Positions 50,107 to 62,100 of a stretch of DNA of 64,000 bases are shown piece by piece. A program made the translations under genes and the position numbers. The DNA is from Xestospongia muta (taxonomy: Eukaryota; Porifera; Demospongiae; Haplosclerida; Petrosiidae): NCBI GenBank assembly GCA_963693285.1, contig OY848924.1, forward strand, positions 2,036,144 to 2,100,143, written 5' to 3'. Position 1 is the first letter of the stretch, and each line of letters begins with the position of its first letter. The notes beneath the pieces were generated by a model. It saw only the letters and a list, made by a program, of their open reading frames with translations. It searched no databases and was not told where the DNA came from.

Positions 50107-53100
50107 CTATATTAAAAAGAATAACATTACGTTATCAAATTATAAAACATACTTTGATGAGCCTGTTGAAATGTTCCTCGACCATCAATTTTAGTATTGG
50201 ATGCATGATTGTTTCCATGTTGAGTTACAGTACTTCCTCTATTGTTTGACTCTATAGAGATAGAAACCAAATAAATTGATTTGCTAAAGATAATTTTTTT
50301 AAAATCATTGATTACCAAGACAATTTAAGTAGTCATAGAATGGCCAAATACATGTACAGTGAAAATAATTACTAGTGATTTGATTAAACAGACATTGGAG
50401 GTGTTGCTTCTATTAATATAGCAAATTATAATATCTTTGTTATTTCTATAATTGTTAAAAAAGTATTTTTTGTATAGTGCTTGAATGTACATTCTTTAAA
50501 ATGAGGTTTAATCATGTATTTTACCAGTATATTTGATAAGTTATTTTATCACATCATTTTAAGCAATCTAATTGGTCAATTACACACAAGAATAGTATAT
50601 TAAATTATATATCATTGTTCCATCAGTTATTATAATAATAGACTTACCACTAACAATGCTTTTGTCATCTTTGATGGACTCACTAACATTTTTACCAACA
50701 TCTGAAGAACATAAATCATTACTATTAACACCTATATTGTTAAAGACATAAAACAAATTAGTCATATAGTAATCATTGTGTAATCATGTACAGGTTAAAT
50801 GATATTGATAATGTAACTTACCATTAGTTTGATCATTACTCATGTCTTTGTCTGTTTGTACCACACCTTCTATAAAATTGTAATATGAACATAGTATATA
50901 TACTAATGTATATATAGTAAATATGAAATATCTGTTTGTGCAATTATTTATGTTAAATATTTATATATTTAAAATATTTATATATTTAAAATTTTGGTGT
51001 TGTGGTTTTGAAGATCATGAACATAATTTTATTAAGATGCTCTTATATTTGTATGTAATTGATCAATCACATTGTTTTAAGTGATGTGAATGCATCAAAC
51101 CTCACAGAAGGTTCAATATTATTTTACAAATAATATAAGAGGTGCTAAAATAGTACTATGAAATTTGATTTTAATTTTTTTATTGCATTATTGCTTCCCA
51201 ACATGGTAATACAAAATAGCTTCTCCTTTAACAGCAAATGTAATAACAGATAAGGGTAATTATATATTCATATATAATTATACTTTAAATTTGTTAGCTG
51301 GAAAGTCATGCAAGTTAACAACACTATTGTTCTAAGAATATATGAAGTAATTATTGAGTACCAATAGAGCGTTGGTCAACATCTTAGTGGAAAGACGATG
51401 TACATTATTAATTCTATCAAGTTTGTACATACTTCATTATGATATATTGTATTAAATTTAGCAGTTCTATAACCTAAACTTGTAGACAATTATTCGTATA
51501 AAAGAATAAATTGTTCGTTAAAAAACCAATTACTAGATTCAGTGTATATTTAAAGGATATGCGCTTATCTGATAAATATATTTTAGTTGAGTATAATTGA
51601 TAAGTCATCACTATATGTGGAAGATCTATAGTTAACCACTACATGTTAACAATATCTTACCAGTAGTGGTCAATAGCTCCAAGATATCATCATCACAAAT
51701 ATCACTACTTCCCTTTGTCATGGCTACATAAATAATATCATAAAATAACTATGATGATTACTAGTTTACAAAGACAATGATAAGTATAGTATCATTATTA
51801 AGCAATTTCTTTTACTAGCTATCACAAAAACTAACAAAGCTAACAAAGTGCAATTACCTTATTTTATTAGGATTATATAAACACTCACATTTTAAGAACT
51901 TTTTCATCTTCTTTGCAGTAAATTTACTTTCAATAGGTGGAGTTTCTATTGTCTGTAAAATCGTGTTCCAAGTGACAGCTTCAGGCATTGTATCCATCCA
52001 AAGTTGGAGTACTTTGGCAAGTTTGTCAATATCTTCTGAAGTCTTACTTTCCAATGTAGCCAGGTGTGTGTATTGAACTCCAAGACATTCACCAATAATA
52101 TACCATTTAAAAGCAATGCCAGACATTAGTTGTAAGAGGTCACATTTCTTAGGAGGTTTTGCTAATAATCAGAAAGAGGGAAGTCATGACACAAAATGTA
52201 TATGTGTAGACATTAATTATGTAAGAAAGTTTACAGTGTATACTTACTAACTATATGTACTTATCACTACCTAAACAATGTCCTTAGGTAGATATACACA
52301 CAAACATAAACATCAAACCTTTTAGAATTAAAATATTTGTAGATTGAAGTCGATCTTTCGAGACTTTTATTATCTCATCATGTGTTAAAGGTCGACTTGA
52401 AAGAACCTTAAATTCAATAAAATATATCTCTTGAAATAATGATCACAAGGATAATGTATTAATTTAGTACTTAACGATGTTCACATATAATATGTATAAG
52501 CTCATATAATAATAAAGACACATATTAGGTTTAATATAATACTGTAACTTACCAAAGGATTTTGTCCAGTGAAAAAGCTATAGTCATTGAGATGACTGGC
52601 AACATCAGAATAGGTACTACCTTTGGATGTATTATAAGATGACATTATATTGGGAGCAAATTCTTGTATGTGTTGAAGAAATCTCTCTGGAATAACTTGA
52701 TTGGTTTTACTATTGGAGAATAAGGCATGGATGACTGCTGGTGCAAGGGAGATGTATGGCTCATGTGGACAAATGTGTTTAACATTGATTGGACTGTCTT
52801 GAACTTCATTATGGTCAAATATTTCCTCATTAACTAACATTCCTTGAGCTGCATCATTTACTCTGTAGAGTATTCGTTCAGAAATGGCCTTACCACGGAC
52901 GTCAGCTAATGATCCACATAAGATAATGTACTCGTCGATTTTACAAGGGCAAAACTGCTTTTGAAGAGACAGAACCAGTTTTATAACAGAGCAACATATT
53001 TTTTGACTTTCAACTCCTTTGTCATTGGAAACAAATACAGTAACACATCTGTTATTATCTGTCACTTCCACTACTACATCATTGATATGTTTCCAATAAA

Positions 53101-56100
53101 TACCATTCTTCCAAACTGTACAACGACGATTCAACTGCTGCATAGGAGATTTTTTGTCTAATTTACCAGCTTTACGGTGACGAGGAAGGGAATATAGATA
53201 TGCCAATCGAAGCAAAAGAACGTGAAGGAAGCGAACAGAGAGAAATTGAAATGGATTAGGACAATACAAGCACCAACCAAATCCACTTTTGAAATGCTCA
53301 TTTAAATCTGAAGGAGGCTCTGTGGTGATGAGAGCTGGGAAAAAAAGAACATCAACATTAGAAACATCATCTGATGAAGACAGGTTGGTAGTAATAGCAT
53401 TCAGTGTCTCTAAATCAATAACATCATGACAAAATTCCATGCTTTTCAAGAAATCAATAAGCATACTTGTATCATATGTTGGAAACAGCTTTTGTAAAAC
53501 AGAAACATGGACAATACCAGTGTTGCTAGAGGTTGGTATAGGAAGACGCTTGATCTTCTGATTAAAAAGAACACCATTAACTTCAGCAAGGAGGCTTGAT
53601 TTATTGATTACAATCCAACTATTAGACACTATTTCTTTTCTCAGAAACAGAAGAAGACCTTTGTCACTGAGAATTGACAAGTAGTCAACCAAAACTGTTT
53701 CATCTGAAGGGAGGGATGGATCACCAAGAGCTTTTAGGCTTTCAATAAGCTCATTAATGCTAATAGCTACTTTCTGTAGCTTTTGGAGGTAGGCATAATG
53801 CACATGGCAATAATAACTAATGCTATCAGACTTATCAAGAACAGCCTTACAACTTTCATGAAGGTGAACAATGAATTCAGGAAAACCTTTTCCACCTGGG
53901 TGATGACACTCCATGGCAACAAAACCTCTATACTCTTGTTTACGGATGGCATCTTTAACAACATAATTGACATGCAACTTGAATTCATCATAACTACCAG
54001 TAAATTGATCAGCATAGCTTCCAACGACAATTACTTGAGAAGGTTTGGTTAAATTAGCGCAAACATTTTCAATAAAGTTAAACCAGTAATACAACTGATT
54101 CTCGAAGTAGTCAAAACCTTTGGTTGAATCTATCACTACCGTAAAAATTGCAGGAGTTCTCAACATAAGATTCTCCAGCACAGCTGCATGACTACTATAA
54201 TATTCTTGATGACCAGCAAAATCATAAAGAATAATATTGCCAACTTCATGACTATGAACATTATGATAGTTAATACCGGCAGTTTCCAATTGCACACCTT
54301 CAACACATTGAGAAGGGTCATAGTGATAATCAGAAGGTTTATCAGCACGATATATAATGCATTGGGCTAATGAACTCTTTCCAGCTGACATGTTTCCACA
54401 AAAAAATACTTTTCTATATGAATCAACTGGAAAGTCTTGACGACTTTTCTCAAATGGTTCAAACATCTTCAATATTTCTAATCTGTTTCGATCATACAGT
54501 TGGACTTCTTCTAGTGGTCTATTCTGACGATTGTTATGAGCAAGTGGATTGACTTTTCCAGTGTGAAGTAGATATGAAATCACATCTTTTTTACTGTTTG
54601 CACAAGCAAAATGTAATGGAGAGTCCCCATTCTGTAAAGAATGAAGAAATACAATTATATTTATTATTAATACAATGTAGATTATACATGTATGATAGAT
54701 AAATGTTATATAATCTCCTAATAGAGCAACAATGAAATTTTTTCAAACAATTTTGTTATTTTAAAGTTAATTTCATAATACAAGTTACAAGTTACACCAA
54801 GAAACACCCTAAACCCTAAACCCTAATAAATTGATTCATTAATAAATATTGTCATTGATTGATGTAATGACAACAGGTTATGTTTGACACATTGTAGACA
54901 AATATCAAAATTTTATTTTTGATTATTGTTCTTGGAACATCTTTTGCCAAAAACATGTTATCAAAATATTGGACAGTCTGGATATGAGCAAGGTTGATAT
55001 CAATATTGAAGACAATATTAAATGTCATACTTCAAAGGAATAGTTCATAAGTAACTATAATATGACTTACATCATCTGTAGCATTTATGTCAGCCTGTTC
55101 CTCTTCAATTAATAACTTTAGAACATCAACATGACCCTCCTGTGCTGCATAATGTGCTGCTGTTCTACCAAACTAGAAAACGAAAGAGGAAATATTATTC
55201 AATTACAAAAAGCACAGGAACTATCATACAATAAACTATATAGTCAATATAACAGTCATCAATACAGATAATCATAGCTATTGTATTATCATGTCAAACC
55301 TGGCCAATGACAGGGACATAAAAAGACATAGAAACTATCTAAGATATTAAATGAGTGTCAGTTTACTATAAACATTGTCATCAATAACAAACTAGGTCAT
55401 TTAGGTCACAAACGTATCATAACTACCACACTATACTGATTATCAATTCTATCAACATGATAAAAATATTTAAACTTGACTTTATAACTACATTTAAAAG
55501 GTATAAGGTTTCTAAGTATTATAACCAATGAGAAGATGTTCATTGTGGGTTGACATTCACTGACAATGAATATCATTTACCAAAGACAAGATTATATCAA
55601 TAAATACAAATCTACTAGTTTACTAATAAAATAATAGTCTTTTGATAAAATTGAATTTGGCAAAAAGTTATACTAATAGTACAAAGTTAGTAGGAAGTGT
55701 GACAAAATGTCAAAATAGTCATATTAATTAAAGTAATGGGTTAAAAATTTCTTCTTCATTAACATTGTATGACAATGTCAATAAAGTAAATGATAGAGAA
55801 GTCTTATGGAAATAGGAAAAGAGAGATTAAACCACTTTCTAAATGAACAATGTCTACAAGAGTGGGTGAGGCTAAATCTCTTAAATGCTTGTAAATGATT
55901 TCCTTTGTTATAGAATATATGACGTTAAACAGATTATAGTCATAAGAAAAAAGACTAAATCTTTCGAAAGAAAGTCTTGTACAATATACAATGACGAGGA
56001 CGACTGACATGACAAGTCCAAAGACAAAAAGTATGTACATATGTTAGAGATCATATCAAAGATTACCTCTTTAACTAGTTAATAAAGATTACCAATATTA

Positions 56101-59100
56101 GTCTGACATTGCCAACCCTTCCCTAAGAGATGAAGGGTCTGGGGACAAGTACATATAGGACTCATACAACAGGAATGAGGATGTAGGTAAAGTATACATA
56201 GATGTGAGCATGTGTTAAGAGTGAAAATGCAAAATGGCTGTTATGATATGTCTTGGACGTAGTGATGATCTTTCATATAGAAGTACAGACTGTCTTTTAC
56301 TAACTTATGCTGCCTTGTATCACTCACTATGTGTCCATTAGATCATGTGAATATTTGTTTTACATACAAATGAACAAAATGGTTTGTCCACATGTCAATG
56401 TACTTCCAACTCAAATTGGTGATCTATTTAGAATATATAAAGTTCCTAAGAATGCTATTACCCAATTATAGGAAAATCAACATAAAGTGTATTATAACAG
56501 AGGATCAAAAACTATTGAAGCCACAAACAGACAGGTAAATCACAAGAGTATGTGTATATATGTGGGAGGGCAAATAAAGGGAGTGGTTCTTGGTGTAACT
56601 TGAATATGATGACATCATCACAACATGACACATAATGATGTCATCATTATAGTACAAGTTAAAAGTTACCAAGAAGCACTCTAAAGCCTTAAACTTCTAA
56701 ACTCAAAAAACTAAACCATACATTCATACTACCATTATCAACACATGACATATAGTGATGTCATCATTATGGTACAAGTTACACCAAGAAGCACACAATA
56801 AAGGTCACATTGAGCATGCTAAATTTTTTGTATTAATTATTCATAACTATTAATTAATTGATTATTAATAAATATTGTCATTGATTGATATAATGACAAC
56901 AGGTTATGTTTTACACATTGTAGGCAAAATCAAAATTTTATTTTTGATTATTGTTCTTGGAACATCTTTTGTCAAAAACATGTTATCAAAATATTGGACA
57001 GTCTGGATATGAGTGAGGTTGATATCAATATTGAAGACAATATTAAATGTCATACTTCAAAGGAATAACTCAAAAGTAACTATAATATGACTTACATTAT
57101 CTGTAGCATTTACGTCAGCTTGTCCCTCTTCAATTAATAACTTTAGAACATCAACATGACCCTTCTCTGCTGCATAATGTGCTGCTGTTTGTCCATTCTA
57201 GAAAACAAACGAGGAAAAGTTATTCAATTACAAAAAGTACAGGAACTATCATACAATAAACTATATAGTCAATATAACAGTTATCAATACAGATAATCAT
57301 AGCTATTATATTATCATGTCAAACCTGACCAATGACAGGGACATAAAAAGGCATAGAAACTATCTAAGATATTAAATGAGTGTCACTTTACTATAAACAT
57401 TGTCATCAATAATAAACTAGGTCATTTAGGTCACAAACTTATCATAACTACCACATTTATAATGATTATCAATTCTATTAACATAATATAAATATGGTAC
57501 ATCTGTGAATACCAGGATTCTTTTAAGGATTAGGTAGACATCAAATGTTAGGTACATTGAGTTTAATAATAGAAATGTTCATGTCATTTGTGGGCTGACA
57601 TTCACTGACCATGAATATCATTTACCAAAGACAAGACTATATCAATAAATACAAATCTACTAGTTTACAAATATAATAATAGTCTTTTGATAAACTTGAA
57701 TTTGGTAAAAAGTTGTACTAATAGTACAAGGTTAGTAGGAAGTTTCCCAAAATGTCAAAGTAGTCATATTAATTAAAGTTGTGGGTTAAAAAATTTCCTT
57801 CTTCATTAACATTGTATGACAATGTCAATAAAGTAAATGATAGAGAAGTCTTATGGAAATAGGAAAAGAGAGATTAAGCCGCTTTCTAGATGAACAATGT
57901 CTACAAGAGTGGGTGGGGCTAAATGCAAAGCAGTATCATTATCCTAATAATAAAACAACAAAGAATGTGAATGAAAATATGACTACTACAATATGACTAC
58001 TACAAGAGTGGGTGGGGCTAAATCTCTTAAATGTTTGTAATTGATCTCGTTTGTTATAGAATACCTTAATTAGTTTTTATTTTGTTCTCAAAATATTCAT
58101 TTCAAAAAATTTCGTTTTGCTAAATTTTCATCTGACTCTAATTAAACAAAAATTTTACTAAAGTGAAATTTTTACACAAAGGTGAGACCTCATGTTGTAA
58201 TGGCTCGAGTAATGGAGAAAGATGTGCCCTGTTGCACAAGGGGATACCATGTCTATAAGGCCATATGGATAGCGGCTATCGGTGAGCAGCTAACTTGCAT
58301 GAAACAACCAACAAATCCTGTTGATAGGTATGCTGTAGCAGTTATTAGAAACAGACATTAAATAGAAATTTTCAATTAGCAAAAATTTCGTTTATCAAGG
58401 GTGAAACAAAAATATTTCACAACGAAAAAAAGCTAATTATGGTATATTATTTTAAAAAGTATATAGTCATAAGAAAAAAGACTAAATATTTCAAAAGAAA
58501 GTCTTGTACATTATACAATGACAAGGAAGACTGACATGACAAGTCTAAAGACAAAAAGTATGTACATATGTTAGAGATCATATCAAAGACTACCTCTTTA
58601 ACTAGTTAATAAAGATTACCAATATTAGTCTGACATTGCCAACCCTTCCCTAAGAGATGAAGGGTCTGGGGACAAGTACATATAGGACTCATACAACAGG
58701 AATGAGGATGTAGGTAAAGTATACATAGATGTGAGCATGTGTTAAGAGAGTGAAAATGCAAAATGGCTGTTATGGTATGTATTGGACGTAGTGATGATCT
58801 TTCATATAGAAGTACAGACTGTCTTTTACTAACTTATGCTACCTTGTATCACTCACTATGTGTCCATTAGATCATGTGAATATTTGTTATAAATACAAAT
58901 AAACAAAATGGCTTATCCACATGTTAATGTACTTCCAACTCAAATTGGTGATCTATTTAGAATATATAAAGTTCCTAAGAATGCTATTACCCAATTATAG
59001 GAAAATCAACATAAAGTGTATTATAACAGAGGATCAAAAACTATAGAAGCCACAAACAGACAGGTAAATCACAAGAATATGTGTATATATGTGGGAGGGC

Positions 59101-62100
59101 TAATAAAGGGAGTGGTTCTTGGTGTAACTTAAATATATGATGACATCATCATGACATGACACATAATGATGTCATCATTATAGTACAAGTTACAAGTTAT
59201 CAAGAAACACCCTAAAGCCTTAACCTTCTAAACTCAAAAAACTAAACCATACATTCATACTACCATTATCAACACATGACATATAGTGATGTCATCATTA
59301 TGGTACAAGTTACACCAAGAAGCACACAATAAAGGTCACATAGAGCATGCTAAATTTTGTGTATTAATTATTCATAACTATTAATTAATTGATTATTAAT
59401 AAATATTGTCATTGTGTGATATAATGACAACAGGTTATGTTTGACACATTGTAGGCAAATATCAAAATTTTATTTTGGGTTATTGTTCTTGAAACATCTT
59501 TTGCTAAAAACATGTTATCAAAATATTGGACAGTCTGGATATGAGTGAGGTTGATATCAATATTGAAGACAATATTAAATGTCATACTTCAAAGGAATAG
59601 CTCATAAGTAACTATAATATGACTTACATTATCTGTAGCATTTATGTCAGCTTGTCCCTCTTCAATTAATAACTTTAGAACATCAACATCACCCTTCTCT
59701 GCTGCATAATGTGCTGCTGTTCTACCATACTAGAAAACAAAAGAGGAAAAGTTATTCAATTACAAAAAGTACATGAACTATCATACAATAAACTATATAG
59801 TCAATATAACAGTCATCAATACAGATAATCATAGCTATTGTATTATCATGTCAAACCTGACCAATGACAGGGACATAAAAAGACATAGAAACTATCTAAG
59901 ATATTAAATGAGTGTCACTTTACTATAAACATTGTCATCAATAATAAACTAGGTCATTTAGGTCACAAACGTATCATAACTACCACACTTATAATGATTA
60001 TCAATTCTATTAACATGATATAAATATTTAAACTTGACTTTATAACTACATTTAAAAGGTATAGGGTTTCTAAGTATTATAACCAATGAGATGATGTTCT
60101 ATGGAGATTTCATTGTAATATATTATGAAAGTTATATGTTTGTTATTGCTAATATAAAATAAAGTGACCTTTTTAAATGTAATCATAAAGTCATTTTGTA
60201 TAATAACTAACAAATAGTTTCCTGTCCTGATTGATTATTGTAATATTACTTTATTATTTTATAAACCACACCCACTGATATGCAATATAGTGCTAGTCCT
60301 TCTATGAGAAGAGAGATTATTCTTCAATAATCTTAAGCTGTTGGCAACCAATTGCGATATATCTCAAGTATGCCATCAATGTTAAGGTTTAACTTTTTAA
60401 GGGGAGGGGTCTAGTTATATTAGTAACCATAGGTAATTTAGATGTCTTAAGGACAGCTCCAGATAAGATACTAATAGCTATACCATCATTTAACCACACC
60501 TCTAGGAAACAGATAACTTCAAGTTTAGACCTGATTTATACGTCTAGTGAATGGTACATCTCCTATCTCAAAATTAAAATTAAAATGGCTCACTACTGGA
60601 TGTTTTTCCTATGCTCAAGGATTTGGTATTCAAGCTTTGGCTGTAAGTCTAGTAACAGTATAAAAGTACAGTATAATGTTAATGATACAATGTCTACAAT
60701 CATCAGAACAGTTTGACACAAATGGTATAACATACTAGTGGGACCTCTGTGAATACCAAGATGTCTTCAACAATAAATACTACTATTATAACAGACCACA
60801 CCTACTGATACCTGACACTGACTATCTTTGTTAATCCTTTACTAACAAAAATTTGAACAACAGGTCAATGTAGAAATTACTAACAGCCACACCTATAACA
60901 TTCTATATCTATTAAATACTGATTTAAATCTAGTAATATGTAGTAATCTCTACAAACAATATACACTGACCCTGTCACAAATGTTGGGATCTGCACTTGA
61001 CTTTAACAATAGTTGTACGATATCATAGTAACCTCCTTTTGATGCATAATGTAGAGCTGTTTGCTGATCCTAGAGGAAGTACACAAGTATTAATTTTATT
61101 GTTGACATGGTCAGGTTGAATTACTGATAAAAAGAGTAAATTAAATTCATTTGTTGCTAACTACATTGGCAGTTGTTACATGTAGTTAAATTTAAAAAAA
61201 AGTTATACTAATAGTACAAGGTTAGTAGGAAGTGTGGCAAAATGTCAAAATAGTCTATTAATTAAAGTTGTGTGTCAAATAATTCCTTCCTCATTAACAA
61301 TGTATGACAATATCAATAAATTAAATGATAGAGAAGTCTTATGGAAATAGGAAAAGAGAGATTAAACCGCTTTCTAGATGAACAATGTCTATAAGAGTGG
61401 GTGGGCTAAATCTCTTAAATGCTTGTAATTGATCTCCTTTGTTATAGAATATACCGTATAGTGGGATTTATTGGCAACAGATAAAATTTGGCGAATTGGC
61501 AATTTTCAAAAAATTACCAAATAAATAACTGTCAAGTATTTTTACGCAGTTGCCACACCCACATTTTTTATTTGTACACGTGAAATATCGTGGCTGAATG
61601 GCTAAAGTGGGTGTGGTAACAAGACATGTGCTAAATTTGTCAAATTTAATTTTGCCAATTATAAATTTTACAATTCCGCCAAATTTTATTGTCGCTAATA
61701 AATCCCGGTATACGGTATTACTTTAAACAGTAAATACTAACAATCAACAGTAATTTATTACTATTTAATCAGTGTACTAACCTTATAACCACCACAATGA
61801 TGAACATTGACATTAGCACCTGATGTAAGTGCTAGAGTTACATTTTCTATATCACCATTTTCAGCTGAAGTCAAAAGTAAGTCATCCTGTTAAAATAAAT
61901 AATATATTATAACTGTGACATGTACCCACATATAATTAGCTCATGTTTATAATATATCATAACATATAAGATCACTATGTCCATGTCATCATATACAGTA
62001 AATATATTATTACATTTATCACATACATTTCTAACTTGATCCATATCTCTTGCTCCAAAAGAACATAAGAGCTCAACAATGTTATCATGACCATACCAGT

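Larger units (their letters stand above)
55071..59729 (-). repeat. Three tandem ankyrin-exon modules of about 2-2.5 kb in copy 2
   Basis: Exons 55071-55172, 57096-57197 and 59628-59729 each encode a [13 protein letters not shown] repeat (34 codons, phase 0-0): [60 protein letters not shown]. Long intron blocks are copied with them: 55773-56580 matches 57833-59105 apart from an inserted MITE. Copy 1 has one exon of this type (17358-17459). Confidence 0.85.

Noticed and set aside
54806..54830. CCCTAAA repeats (also TTTAGGG at about 21067 and 20388)
   Set aside because: Only two or three units; too short to call an interstitial telomere.
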